From CAYFFO01 sp964342485 (GTDB taxonomy: Bacteria; Chloroflexota; Dehalococcoidia; Lucifugimonadales; CAJWER01), in the NCBI GenBank assembly GCA_964342485.1, contig CAYFFO010000006.1, positions 1 to 64,000 on the forward strand: 64,000 nt of DNA, written 5' to 3'. Made by a program: the position numbers and the translations under genes. The notes below the pieces were generated by a model. The model worked only from the letters and a program-made list of their open reading frames with translations. It had not been told where the DNA came from and made no database searches. Of the stretch, positions 7,923-17,366 are shown one piece after another (the stretch's first letter is position 1; each line of letters starts with the position of its first letter).

Positions 7923-8309
7923 ATGCCACGCAAACCTCGTACGAGGAGAAAAGAAAGAAAAAACGTCCCTGTTGGGAGAGCTTATATTCAGTCAACTTTT
8001 AATAACACGGTTATTACTCTTACTGATCCCCAGGGCAACACTATTTCTTGGGGTAGTGCCGGTACATCTGGCTTTACTGGATCTCGAAAAGCAACTGCTT
8101 TTGCTGCTCAGCGTGCAACAGAGGTGGCTGCCCGTAAAGCTGCAGATCAGGGTTTGAGACAAGTTGAAGCGTTTGTACGTGGACCTGGAGCAGGAAGAGA
8201 GGCTGCTATAAGAACTTTGCAGTCATCTGGAGTGAGAGTTACAAGCATAAGGGATGTTACTCCAATTCCGCATAATGGTTGTAGGCCGCCGAAAAGACGG
8301 AGAGTGTGA
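7923..8309 (+). CDS. rpsK: 30S ribosomal protein S11
   Basis: A 128-residue protein with standard S11 landmarks: AYIQSTFNNTVITLTDPQGNTISW-SAG, the GSRKATAFAAQ-A segment, VRGPGAGREAAIR and the C-terminal RDVTPIPHNGCRPPKRRRV. S11 lies on the 30S platform near the E-site mRNA. The final acidic/basic pattern and length are normal. After it comes a 166-base untranslated stretch before rpsD. Confidence 0.97.
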   Translation: MPRKPRTRRKERKNVPVGRAYIQSTFNNTVITLTDPQGNTISWGSAGTSGFTGSRKATAFAAQRATEVAARKAADQGLRQVEAFVRGPGAGREAAIRTLQSSGVRVTSIRDVTPIPHNGCRPPKRRRV

Positions 8310-8475
8310 TTTTGTATAGCATAGATTTAAAAGATTATAATGTAGTGTCAAATCTTGATACAACAAACTTATTGAAGTGATTGATGATTATTGGGAGACA
8401 CTTTTTTACCAATTAATAAAAGACTTATTGTAAATTATTCTTGTCAGAGAATAGGAAGGCTGAGTAAAAGATAGA

Positions 8476-9105
8476 ATGGCTCGATATACTGATCCAGTTT
8501 GTAGAAGGTGTAGACGTATAGGAGAGAAACTCTTTTTAAAAGGAGATAGATGTTATACGCCAAAGTGTGCCGTCGAAAAACGTAAAAGACCACCAGGAGA
8601 TCAGCTGCCAAGAAGGAGGCGAGTTTCCGATTGGGCCTTGCAGTTAAGAGAAAAACAAAAAGCAAGGTTTGCTTATGGCATTTTGGAGCATCAATTCCGC
8701 AATTATTTTGATTCGGCTAGGGAAAATATTGGTGCAACTGGTGATGTAATGTTGCAACTTCTTGAACGTAGACTTGACAACGTAGTTTACAGACTGTCAT
8801 TCGTAGATTCTAGAAGTCAAGCTCGCCAACTTGTAAACCATGGACATTTTTTGGTAAACAATAAAAGAATGGACATTCCTTCTTATCAAGTGAAACTGGG
8901 AGATGTGATTACCTGGAAGGCGATGAGTGATGAGGTGCCTTCATATATTGAGAACTTAGTTGATGGGATTCCGAAGCGCCCAGTACCTGGATGGCTTCAT
9001 CTTGACGTAAAAGAATTGACTGGCAAAGTAATGACGGATCCAACAATTTCTGAAATTGATACTTCAATTGACTCTCGGCTGATAGTCGAGTTTTATTCGA
9101 GATAA
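8476..9105 (+). CDS. rpsD: 30S ribosomal protein S4, zinc-binding form
   Basis: This 209-residue protein nucleates 30S assembly on the 5' domain of 16S rRNA. Cysteines 9, 12, 26 and 31 give the C+ zinc site at the N-terminus. Next is the RRRVSDWALQLREKQKARFAYGI block, then an S4 RNA-binding domain with RLDNVVYRLSFVDSRSQARQLVNHGHFLVNN. The 166-base leader upstream has no clear ORF and may hold a promoter or a translational control site. I could not assign one. Confidence 0.97.
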   Translation: MARYTDPVCRRCRRIGEKLFLKGDRCYTPKCAVEKRKRPPGDQLPRRRRVSDWALQLREKQKARFAYGILEHQFRNYFDSARENIGATGDVMLQLLERRLDNVVYRLSFVDSRSQARQLVNHGHFLVNNKRMDIPSYQVKLGDVITWKAMSDEVPSYIENLVDGIPKRPVPGWLHLDVKELTGKVMTDPTISEIDTSIDSRLIVEFYSR

Positions 9106-9230
9106 CAATGATGAATTAGGATTCAATACAAATAGCTGAAATGAATTGAAAGTAAAAAGTGAGTTGTTTTAAAAAATACATTTGAGAAACGTAGAATTTT
9201 CTAACGGAGCAGGTGAGGAGACTATAGGAT

Positions 9231-10301
9231 ATGCTCAATTTAAATGATTTGGATTTTCAAGATTTAACTGAACCTGATGTTCAGGATGAAATCCCTGAAC
9301 CGATTCCTGACCCTACGATTTCTGTTGAAGAAACAGATGAAAAATATGGAAGATTTATTGCTGGTCCTTTACGAAAAGGATACGGAACGACGCTAGGGAA
9401 TCCTTTGAGAAGAGCTCTATATAATTCATTGCCTGGAGCGGCAGTAACTTGGATAAAGCTTGAGGGAGCATTACATGAATACGGTACCATACCAAATATA
9501 AAAGAAGAAGTGTTAGAGATTTTATTGAATATCAAAGATATACGAATACGTTCTACCACAGAAACTCCGGGTAAAATCAGATTGGATGTTGCGGGGATAG
9601 GTAAAGTTTGCGCAGGGGATATTATGGCAACATCTGATTATGAAATTGTTAATCCAGAATTACATATTGCTACTATGGATGCAGATGAGGCTAAATTGTC
9701 GATTGAATTGAATGTTGAATCTGGTATTGGATACCAACAGGCGAGTAATGCATCAGGATTACCAATTGGAGTATTACCTGTGGATGCTGTATTTACTCCT
9801 ATTAGGAAAGTCAATTACAAAATTGATAACGTAAGAGTAGGTCAGTACACTGATTTTGAGCAATTAACTTTTGAAATTTGGACTGATGGGACTGTGACTC
9901 CTTTAGATGCTTTGCAAAAAGCCGGCAATATTTTAGTTGGGCATTTCTTCTTGTTCTCAAATGCTGAGCAAGCTTCCCAAACTGGAGAAGGTGAATCACC
10001 AGTAGCATTACAAATATCACCAGAGCATTATAGTATAGTGATTGAACGTCTTGAATTGTCATCAAGAACTTTGAATTGTCTTAAACGAGCGAGTATAGAT
10101 ACTATCGGACAAGTTCTTGAGAATAAACCGCAGGATTTGTTAAAGATACGTAATTTTGGTCAAAAATCTCTTAATGAGTTGTTTGATCAGATGAGAATGT
10201 CGGACCTATTGCCAGCTCATCTGGATCCCAAATTACAAGATGATTCTACTGATGATGCAGAAAAGGATAGTGATGATGATAACGCAGGAGACAATAATTG
10301 A
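9231..10301 (+). CDS. rpoA: DNA-directed RNA polymerase subunit alpha
   Basis: Alpha dimerises to scaffold RNA polymerase assembly. The 356-residue product has the N-terminal dimerisation domain (YGRFIAGPLRKGYGTTLGNPLRRALYNSLPGAAVT) and a C-terminal domain with helix-hairpin-helix repeats (LELSSRTLNCLKRASIDTIGQVLEN, KIRNFGQKSLNEL) that binds UP elements and activators. The N-terminus has an acidic, Pro-rich lead of about 35 residues, and the last 20 residues are strongly acidic (Asp-rich). ATG start at 9231 after GGTGAGGAG. The stop overlaps the TTG of rplQ. Confidence 0.97.
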   Translation: MLNLNDLDFQDLTEPDVQDEIPEPIPDPTISVEETDEKYGRFIAGPLRKGYGTTLGNPLRRALYNSLPGAAVTWIKLEGALHEYGTIPNIKEEVLEILLNIKDIRIRSTTETPGKIRLDVAGIGKVCAGDIMATSDYEIVNPELHIATMDADEAKLSIELNVESGIGYQQASNASGLPIGVLPVDAVFTPIRKVNYKIDNVRVGQYTDFEQLTFEIWTDGTVTPLDALQKAGNILVGHFFLFSNAEQASQTGEGESPVALQISPEHYSIVIERLELSSRTLNCLKRASIDTIGQVLENKPQDLLKIRNFGQKSLNELFDQMRMSDLLPAHLDPKLQDDSTDDAEKDSDDDNAGDNN

Positions 10302-10651
10302 GGCACCGAATAGCAGGAAGAAAACTTTCACGTCCTACCGCACATAGAATGTCTATGTTGAGAAATGCAGTAGCAGATTTACTAAGAAATGAGTCTGTTC
10401 GTACTACAGAACCAAAGGCTAAAGAAATAAGACGATTGGCTGAGAAGACTATCACACGTGGGAAGCGCGGAGACTTGCATAACAGAAGGCTAGCCGCCGC
10501 ATTTCTTCGGGACGAAGATGTTGTAAGGAAACTGTTCAATGACTTGGGTCCCAGATATCAAGAAAGAGTAGGAGGGTACACGCGAATAACTAAGATAGGA
10601 AACAGAAAAGGTGACGCTGCTGATATGGCTGTAATAGAATTAATGCCCTAA
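10298..10651 (+). CDS. rplQ: 50S ribosomal protein L17
   Basis: The 117-residue product has the L17 block RHRIAGRKLSRPTAHRMSMLRNAVADLLRNESVRTTEPKAKEIRRLAEK and the C-terminal GGYTRITKIGNRKGDAADMAVIEL. L17 lies near the polypeptide exit of the large subunit. Its start is a TTG overlapping the rpoA stop, so expression is likely coupled to rpoA. Confidence 0.96.
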   Translation: MRHRIAGRKLSRPTAHRMSMLRNAVADLLRNESVRTTEPKAKEIRRLAEKTITRGKRGDLHNRRLAAAFLRDEDVVRKLFNDLGPRYQERVGGYTRITKIGNRKGDAADMAVIELMP

Positions 10652-10670
10652 TTAGGGATTAATTTATCCT

Positions 10671-11417
10671 ATGCGGGTTGCTCTTGTCGTTGAATATCAG
10701 GGTACGAGATATAGTGGTTTTCAATATCAGTCGAGTTTACCTACAATCCAAGGTGAACTTGAGAAGGCATTATCGAGATTCACTCACGAATCTATAAGGT
10801 TAAAAGGTGCCGGGAGAACTGATACTGGTGTACACGCTAAAGGCCAGGTGGTGGCTTTCGATACCAATTCAAATTTGGATCCGAATGATTTCGTGAGGGC
10901 TTTAAATCACTATTTACCGAATGATATAGCAGTTCAAGCAGGATTCAGAGTGGATCCTGACTTTGATCCGAGAAGAATGGCGCTTAGTAGAGTATATCGA
11001 TATACTCTAGAATGGACACCTGTTCGCTCTCCTCTATCTTGGACACAGACATATCAGATGTCTCACCGATTGAACATTGTTTATATGAAGGAAGCTATAA
11101 AAGTATTTGTTGGCAAGCATGACTTTAGTCAATTTAGTGCTTCCTTGAAAAACAAAGATAGTAGTACAATTAGAGAAATATACAATGCAGAACTCACACG
11201 AGAAGGTAGTAAAATATATATTGAATTTGAAGGTAATGCTTTTTTACCTCGGCAAGTTCGCCGTATGGTGGGATCGATTATAGACGTGGGTTTAGGTAGA
11301 ACCAAATTATCAGAAATAGAAAAAATGTTAAAAGGTCAGATGAAAATAAAAGCAGTAAGAACGGTTCCCCCTCAGGGATTATGTTTGATGGAGGTAAAAT
11401 ACCAGAATAGCTGGTAA
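10671..11417 (+). CDS. truA: tRNA pseudouridine(38-40) synthase TruA
   Basis: TruA isomerises uridines 38-40 in the tRNA anticodon arm. The 248-residue protein has the N-terminal VEYQGTRYSGFQYQ motif, the catalytic-Asp motif GAGRTDTGVHAKGQV near residues 46-60 and the C-terminal FEGNAFLPRQVRRMVG block. It lies between rplQ and rplM, a common arrangement in this operon across bacteria. ATG start 19 bases after rplQ. Confidence 0.96.
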   Translation: MRVALVVEYQGTRYSGFQYQSSLPTIQGELEKALSRFTHESIRLKGAGRTDTGVHAKGQVVAFDTNSNLDPNDFVRALNHYLPNDIAVQAGFRVDPDFDPRRMALSRVYRYTLEWTPVRSPLSWTQTYQMSHRLNIVYMKEAIKVFVGKHDFSQFSASLKNKDSSTIREIYNAELTREGSKIYIEFEGNAFLPRQVRRMVGSIIDVGLGRTKLSEIEKMLKGQMKIKAVRTVPPQGLCLMEVKYQNSW

Positions 11418-11428
11418 TTTTAAAGATA

Positions 11429-11854
11429 ATGGCTAACAAAAATGAAAAATCACATTCAATCAGTGCTGATTCGGCGAAGTGGCATTTGATAGATGCTAAC
11501 AACAGAACATTAGGACGTCTAGCTAGCGAAATTGCAATCCTTTTACAAGGTAAACATAATACCAGGTATTTGAACTATTTAAATACAGGGGACTTTGTTG
11601 TCGTAGTTAATGCTGAGAAAGTCAGAGTCACTGGTAAGAAGATGACTCAAAAGATGTACTATAGGCATAGCGGATACCATGGAGGTTTGACCGAACAAAC
11701 ACTTGCTGAGGTTATAGAAAAACACCCCACAAGAGTTATTCAAAAAGCCGTTAAAGGTATGCTTCCAAAAACTACATTAGGTCGACACATGCTGAACAGA
11801 CTCAAAATTTATGACAAGGATTCACATCCTCATGAAGCTCAATTAAAAGGTTAA
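11429..11854 (+). CDS. rplM: 50S ribosomal protein L13
   Basis: This 141-residue protein matches L13 in length and blocks: WHLIDANNRTLGRLASEIA, LLQGKHNTRYLNYLNTGDFVVVVNAEKVRVTGKK, and the later YYRHSGYHGGL and AVKGMLPKTTLGRHMLNRLKIY. It binds 23S rRNA early in 50S assembly. rplM and rpsI form their usual pair. The start is an ATG 11 bases after truA. Confidence 0.97.
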   Translation: MANKNEKSHSISADSAKWHLIDANNRTLGRLASEIAILLQGKHNTRYLNYLNTGDFVVVVNAEKVRVTGKKMTQKMYYRHSGYHGGLTEQTLAEVIEKHPTRVIQKAVKGMLPKTTLGRHMLNRLKIYDKDSHPHEAQLKG

Positions 11855-11908
11855 ATCGTATATTTGGAACGATCTGGATTTAGGTTTCGGATTTATTAGG
11901 AGGATTAA

Positions 11909-12304
11909 TTGGTTCAACAACAATATTATTACGGAACAGGTAGAAGGAAAACTTCAGTAGCACGGGTTAGGCTTTATCCTGAACGGGGTTCGAGTGTTGT
12001 TAATGATAAACCGTTGGAAGAAGTATTTCCTTGGAAGTCTTGGCAAGATGAGGTAATGAAGCCGTTTAAAGTGACAGATACTGAGGATAAATTCAAAGTT
12101 GTAGCAAAAGTGTCTGGTGGGGGTGTAGTTGGACAGGCAGGAGCGATGAGGCACGGCATTTCTAGAGCTCTACTTGAATCAAATCCAGAATTACGACCTA
12201 CTTTGAAGAAGGCCGGTTTATTGACGCGTGATGCCAGAGAAAAAGAAAGCAAGAAATATGGCTTAAAACGTGCACGTAAAGCTGAGCAGTGGACTAAAAG
12301 ATAG
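11909..12304 (+). CDS. rpsI: 30S ribosomal protein S9
   Basis: The product has 131 residues, with YYGTGRRKTSVARVRLYP at the N-terminus, the GGGVVGQAGAMRHGISRALLE block and the conserved C-terminal RDAREKESKKYGLKRARKAEQWTKR. The final Lys-Arg reaches the P-site tRNA anticodon loop. The start is TTG after a strong AGGAGG site. This is the last gene of the ribosomal block; the next gene runs the opposite way. Confidence 0.97.
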   Translation: MVQQQYYYGTGRRKTSVARVRLYPERGSSVVNDKPLEEVFPWKSWQDEVMKPFKVTDTEDKFKVVAKVSGGGVVGQAGAMRHGISRALLESNPELRPTLKKAGLLTRDAREKESKKYGLKRARKAEQWTKR

Positions 12305-12374
12305 GTTTAGAGCGAAGAAAAAACCATACGGCTGTCAATTGTTTTTGGGATAATTGATTAAATCTATATAGTAT

Positions 12375-13300
12375 TCAAGCAGATCCAATTTGATAGTGTT
12401 TGCCTTCTGTCTTTATTGACGGTGCCATCATTAATTTTGCTGCTTGCAAATCTTTTATAGTAAAGGCACCTACCATACCCATACAGATTTTTAGGGCACC
12501 AATAAGGTTCTGGGTACCATCAGTTTTTGATGTTGGTCCATACAGTATTTCTTTTAAGGAGCCTTTTGTGCCAACATCTACACGTACTCCCCTTGGTAAG
12601 TCAGGGTGAGGACTTGCCATTCCCCAATTGTAGCCTTTACCTGGAGCTTCACTTGATTGAGCTAAAGGGCTGCCAATCATAACTGCATCAGCACCACTGG
12701 CAAATGCCTTACATAAATCACCGCCTGTTCTAATTCCACCATCAGTAATAATCGGTACCAATTTACCAGTTCTATGAAAATATTCGTCTCTGGCTGCTGC
12801 ACACGCTATGGTTGCAGTGACTTGAGGTACTCCTACACCTGTTACTTCACGAGTAGTACATGCTGCTCCAGGACCGATGCCTACGAGAACACCGCTAATC
12901 CCTGTCTCCATCAATTCTAGAGCTACTTCATATGACACACAGTTGCCCACTATAACGGGTACGTTTATCATTTTAAGAAGATCTGAAAATACAAGACCAC
13001 GTTCACTTTTAGATATATGTCTTGCTGTGGTAACAGTCGATTGCACAACAATTATGTCTGCACCAGCCTCAACGGCCACAGGAGCTAGTCTTTTTGTACT
13101 TGCCGGCGTTATCGAAACAGCACATTTTGATCCTGAACTTTTTATTTCCTGAACCCTTGTTGCAACCAAATCTTCTTTTATGGGTGCTGTATAGGCTTTT
13201 TGTAGTACTGTAGTTGCTTCGGTTTTAGAGGCAGATGTAATCTCTTGAAGTATTGTGTCAGGATCTGTGTAGCGTGTTTGTATTCCTTCAAGATTCATAA
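12375..13300 (-). CDS. GuaB3-family IMP dehydrogenase-related protein (5' end lost in gap)
   Basis: The visible 308 residues match the short, CBS-less IMP dehydrogenase relatives called GuaB3. They carry NLEGIQTRY, the catalytic-loop GPGAACTTREVTGVGVPQ with its cysteine, the phosphate-binding IITDGGIRTGGD, AVMIGSPLA and the characteristic GVRVDVGTKGSLKEILYGPTSKTDGTQNLIGALK tail. Family members are about 375 residues, so roughly 70 N-terminal residues are hidden by the gap at 13301-13400. Whether GuaB3 makes XMP or has another role is unsettled, so I give no symbol. It converges on rpsI. Confidence 0.88.
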
Positions 13301-13400
13301 NNNNNNNNNNNNNNNNNNNNNNNNNNNNNNNNNNNNNNNNNNNNNNNNNNNNNNNNNNNNNNNNNNNNNNNNNNNNNNNNNNNNNNNNNNNNNNNNNNNN
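13301..13400. other. Assembly gap of 100 N at the 5' end of guaB3
   Basis: A 100-N placeholder. On its right side (13401-13518) I find no convincing continuation of the guaB3 N-terminus. One reverse-strand frame from a TTG near 13421 stays open into the gap, but it does not resemble a GuaB3 start. The true gap length is unknown, and a small gene could be missing. Confidence 0.95.
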
Positions 13401-13518
13401 AGACATTTGGGTCAGTCAAGAAATTCCATGTTTAATTTGGGGCCCAAACAAGTAAAAAATTAATGAAAAAGAATTGGACTTGAATCATAATTATCCAGTC
13501 GATATTGTCATGAATTGT

Positions 13519-14388
13519 TCAGTGTACTTGCTGTTTGCTGGTTTTATAATTGGAGGTTCTTAGATCATGGAATAGGTAATGATTTGCCCATCCGGCATTT
13601 TTGCCAAAATAATCCATTGCCCATGGCCGTAATTTTGTCCGTGGTATTTTTGGTTTGCTTTGCATGTACCATTTTTGTATTGCTTTATAAATCCAAGTGT
13701 CTACCGGAAATGCCTCGGGTTTATCAAGGGAAAATAAAAGCACACAGTTTGCTACTTTGTCACCTACTCCTGTTAGTGTAGTTAATATATTAAGGGCTTC
13801 TTCATAAGATGAATTACGTAACGATATTAAATTTACCTGCCCTGAAGAAATCATACGGGCTGTTGATGAGAGGTATTCTGCACGATATCCAAGTCCGAGT
13901 TCTCTGAATTCACTAGGGTGGCATTGAGCCAGTTTAGTTGGTGTTGGGAATTTATGTCTTAACTCGCCATTTATCTCAATTCCTTGACCAAATGCTTGAC
14001 AGATAGACTCGATGTTTTTTGTGATACGAGGTATGTTAGAAGCAGATGAACAGATAAAAGATACTAGGCATTCCCAGGGATCTTGACGTAAAAGTCTCAT
14101 ACCGCGATGTTTATTAATTGCTTTACTAATACGTATATCAAAAGACAAGTCCTGATAAATAGATTCAATATTCGTTTGAAAAGAGAAGTAATTATTTAAC
14201 AATTTAACTAAAGTGTCGCTATTATCCGGTCCCCCAGAGAATTCAATTCCGCGTTTACCTTCTCGAATCCATATGACGTTACCCGATATAATTCCCTTGA
14301 ACCAACCTTCCTCTTCACGCCACCTAAAAGCCTGGCCACTTAGTAATGTACTCCTTAGGTTTAAAGGCTCGTCATGAGTTAATATCAT
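13519..14388 (-). CDS. ogg: 8-oxoguanine DNA glycosylase/AP lyase, OGG1 type
   Basis: This 289-residue protein excises oxidised guanine from DNA. It has the OGG N-terminal domain (LLSGQAFRW) and an HhH-GPD core with TGVGDKVANCVLLFSLDKPEAFPVD. Lys211 is the Schiff-base nucleophile and Asp230 the catalytic acid by alignment with human OGG1 Lys249 and Asp268. The DPWECLVSFICSSASNI stretch with the substrate-site NI also fits OGG1. Its start lies inside the 3' end of the DinG gene (17-base overlap), so the two are likely co-transcribed, a DNA-repair pair. Confidence 0.92.
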   Translation of the reverse strand: MILTHDEPLNLRSTLLSGQAFRWREEEGWFKGIISGNVIWIREGKRGIEFSGGPDNSDTLVKLLNNYFSFQTNIESIYQDLSFDIRISKAINKHRGMRLLRQDPWECLVSFICSSASNIPRITKNIESICQAFGQGIEINGELRHKFPTPTKLAQCHPSEFRELGLGYRAEYLSSTARMISSGQVNLISLRNSSYEEALNILTTLTGVGDKVANCVLLFSLDKPEAFPVDTWIYKAIQKWYMQSKPKIPRTKLRPWAMDYFGKNAGWANHYLFHDLRTSNYKTSKQQVH

Positions 14389-17245
14389 AGTTTAGCCAGT
14401 CTTTAATTTCATCAGATATTTGTCGTATATAAGGCGTTTTTATTTCTACTGGTGGTAGAGATGTTATGAATTGTTTCCCATATGACCTTGAAACTAGTCT
14501 TTTATCTAAAACTATTACGACACCACGATCTTTACTGGTTCTAATCAAACGTCCAAAACCTTGTCTTAGTCGTAGAATTGCCTGAGGGATCGAATATTCT
14601 TGGAAGGCATTTTCATAGAGTTCTGATCGTGCATCAAATATTGGATCATTCGGAACAGGGAAGGGTAATCGTGCTAATAAAAGAACTTTTAGAGAGTCGC
14701 CTGCTATGTCTACTCCTTCCCAAAATGAAGAAGTTCCTAGGAGTACTGAATTAGGGTTATTAATAAAACGTTTAATTATTTGGTTAGGGGAACCGTCTAC
14801 ACCCTGTGTTAATACTTCAAATCCCTGCGGTTCAAGTGTTGGTTTCAATGCGCGTGATGCTTTTTTCAGAGAAGAATAAGATGTGAAAAGAGCTAAGGTT
14901 GAACCTCCTGCACTTATGGTTGATTCGATTATGGAATGTTCAACAGCTGCCTGATAATCAGGAGATGATGGTTCTGGAATATCACTGGGCACGCATAATA
15001 GTGCAGCTTCTGGGTAATTGAAAGGGGATCCTAGCAGTAATTCTTCTGCTCCTACAAATCCAAATCTATCTACTATGTGTCCGAAATCCCCGTTTGTACT
15101 TAAAGTTGCAGCTGTTAGTACAATAGTTTTATTTTGAGAGTATAAATGTTTTTCCAATATGTCGCCGACATGAAGTGGCGCTTTGGATAATCTTATATCA
15201 CCTACTCTAGGTGAACGGCTTGCCCAATATATTGAATCAGTGCCTGGGTCTGGAATGATTTCAGAAATTCGTATTCTGAAAAACCGAGTTCTTTCAAGTA
15301 TATTATAGATATCTACAAGCAGTGTTTCGTCAAATAGATTCTTATCTTCTAGACCAGATAATGAAGATGTTAGGTTTTCGATAAGAGATTCTAGGTGTGC
15401 AATGGTAACATCAACCTGTTGCCACAGAATTTCTATTTCAGACCAAGCAGGTTGCGTACGAGAGCTTTTGGTTATTCTTTGTTCATCAACGAAATTACTT
15501 TTTTGTTCATTTTCAGGAAGTATGAATGCGTCTATTGTAGAAAAAAGGGTTTCAATTAATTCAATAAACTTGGGTTGGATATCTTTGAGCGCAAATAAAG
15601 CTTCTTCAATAGATGAATATCGAGTTTTAGCTATCTTAGATACCTTGAGTTTTAATAATATCCTATTGATTAATCCTCCTTGGGCCACCAATAAATCAAG
15701 ATCGTCGGGAATCTGGTTTTTGTATATAGAGAAGCCAAGGTTTTCAGTAGCAACCTTTTCTAGATGTTGGGCTTCATCAATAATCAATATATCGTGCTCC
15801 GGAATAACCGCTCTGTCGGTCATAAGGTCACTGATTAGCAAAGAATGATTTACGATAACTACGTGTGCAGCAGCAGCTCTATCTCTTGCAGAACGAAGGA
15901 AACAAGTACCGTTAATTCCGTTGCAATCGAATGCTGATTGTGCAGAGACTCGTTCCCATTGTGGCCAGCTATTACGTGATAAATTCAATTCATTCCGGTC
16001 TCCAGAAGTAGTTGTTTGGGACCAGACTAATAGTTTAGATAGAATTTTAGATTCTTCTACTGATAAAGTTGAATTAGATTCTAGTTGTGACCATTTTTTT
16101 AAGCACACATAATTGTTACGGCCCTTCAGGAGTGTGTAATTGAAATTTTCTATGTGAATATCTTTACAATCTTCTAAAGCAGACAAAATTTGGGGAATAT
16201 CTTTTTCCAATAATTGTTCTTGCAGGTTAATCGTGTTGGTCGATATAACGATCCTAAGATTGTTCTTTAGAGAGTAGAGTATGGCTGGTAGTAAGTAGGC
16301 TGCTGATTTACCTACACCTGTGCCTGCTTCAACAATAAGTCTTTGTTCTAGGTTTAGAGCTTTAGATATAGCTTTGGCCATTGTTTTTTGCTCAGGTCGT
16401 TCTTCAAAACCTACCATGGTGTTTGCAAGAGGACCTGTTTTCCCAAACATGTTGTTAATTAATTCATCGTCAAGTTTTTGGCGGCTATCATTGGGTCGTA
16501 GTACATTCTGGTGTTTCCTATGCTGCCATGTGTTTGCCATGTCTAATGTATTAATTGGTCGGACATCAATTTCATCTTTTTTATTTTTTGGCGGGGAAGA
16601 CCTGTAGGCTGCTAGTCTTTCAAATATGTAAGATAGCACCCAGTTTGATTTTGAGGCTATTTCACTTATTTTAGAAATTATGCCCGGATCTAATTCTTCC
16701 GAATCGTTAACAAGTTTTTGAAAAAGAGTTGCGGTTATTTTTGCATCATTTAATGCTCTGTGAGGCCGTGAATGGGATATAGATAGTGATTCAGCAATTT
16801 TGGCCAGATTATATTCAGGCTCGCAAGGTTTCAGGACGTAAGCAAGGTCTAATGTGTCGGATCTTGGGTTTGTTAATTTAATTCCGTTATTTTCCAAAAA
16901 ACCTAAATCGAAACTAATGTTATGACCTACAATGGGTGAATCATTTATGAAGGAGATTAATTTTGTTGAAACGTAATCAAATGAAGGCGCACTATCAACG
17001 TCTTCTTGACTAATACCGGTAAATCTTTTTGTAAATGATCCTAGTTTGCGATTTGGGTTTACCAAAGACTGAAATGTGTCTAGAATTTCATTCTGATTGA
17101 ATCTTACAGCACCTATTTCAATAATATCGTCTTTATATGGGTCCAAACCTGTTGTTTCAAGATCTAATGCTATCCATGCATTGTCTAATGGGTGTTGCCC
17201 TTTCTCAAATAAGGAAAATGAACTAAATCTATATGATTTATTCAA
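14372..17245 (-). CDS. dinG: DnaQ-type exonuclease fused to DinG/XPD-family helicase
   Basis: The product has 957 residues and two parts. Residues about 20-190 are a DEDD exonuclease (ALDLETTGLDP, HNISFDLGFL, HRALNDAKITATLF). The rest is a superfamily 2 helicase: Walker A VEAGTGVGKSAAYL, Walker B IIDEAQH, LTAATL, SFWEGVDIAG and the final RLRQGFGRLIR. This is the Bacillus-type chimeric DinG. At least three cysteines lie in the XPD iron-sulfur region (YVCLKKW, FDCNGINGTC), so a cluster is possible but not certain. Role: unwinding or trimming of DNA during repair. Confidence 0.92.
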   Translation of the reverse strand: MNKSYRFSSFSLFEKGQHPLDNAWIALDLETTGLDPYKDDIIEIGAVRFNQNEILDTFQSLVNPNRKLGSFTKRFTGISQEDVDSAPSFDYVSTKLISFINDSPIVGHNISFDLGFLENNGIKLTNPRSDTLDLAYVLKPCEPEYNLAKIAESLSISHSRPHRALNDAKITATLFQKLVNDSEELDPGIISKISEIASKSNWVLSYIFERLAAYRSSPPKNKKDEIDVRPINTLDMANTWQHRKHQNVLRPNDSRQKLDDELINNMFGKTGPLANTMVGFEERPEQKTMAKAISKALNLEQRLIVEAGTGVGKSAAYLLPAILYSLKNNLRIVISTNTINLQEQLLEKDIPQILSALEDCKDIHIENFNYTLLKGRNNYVCLKKWSQLESNSTLSVEESKILSKLLVWSQTTTSGDRNELNLSRNSWPQWERVSAQSAFDCNGINGTCFLRSARDRAAAAHVVIVNHSLLISDLMTDRAVIPEHDILIIDEAQHLEKVATENLGFSIYKNQIPDDLDLLVAQGGLINRILLKLKVSKIAKTRYSSIEEALFALKDIQPKFIELIETLFSTIDAFILPENEQKSNFVDEQRITKSSRTQPAWSEIEILWQQVDVTIAHLESLIENLTSSLSGLEDKNLFDETLLVDIYNILERTRFFRIRISEIIPDPGTDSIYWASRSPRVGDIRLSKAPLHVGDILEKHLYSQNKTIVLTAATLSTNGDFGHIVDRFGFVGAEELLLGSPFNYPEAALLCVPSDIPEPSSPDYQAAVEHSIIESTISAGGSTLALFTSYSSLKKASRALKPTLEPQGFEVLTQGVDGSPNQIIKRFINNPNSVLLGTSSFWEGVDIAGDSLKVLLLARLPFPVPNDPIFDARSELYENAFQEYSIPQAILRLRQGFGRLIRTSKDRGVVIVLDKRLVSRSYGKQFITSLPPVEIKTPYIRQISDEIKDWLNYDINS

Positions 17246-17366
17246 ACCTAATGGACCTTGAGCATATTCCTAGAATATAAGTCTTAAAAATCAATTGGGT
17301 GTCATGATTAATGAATGTAAACGTTTTCAACATAAAGAGCAATTGTATTTGGTGAAACTATTTTGG

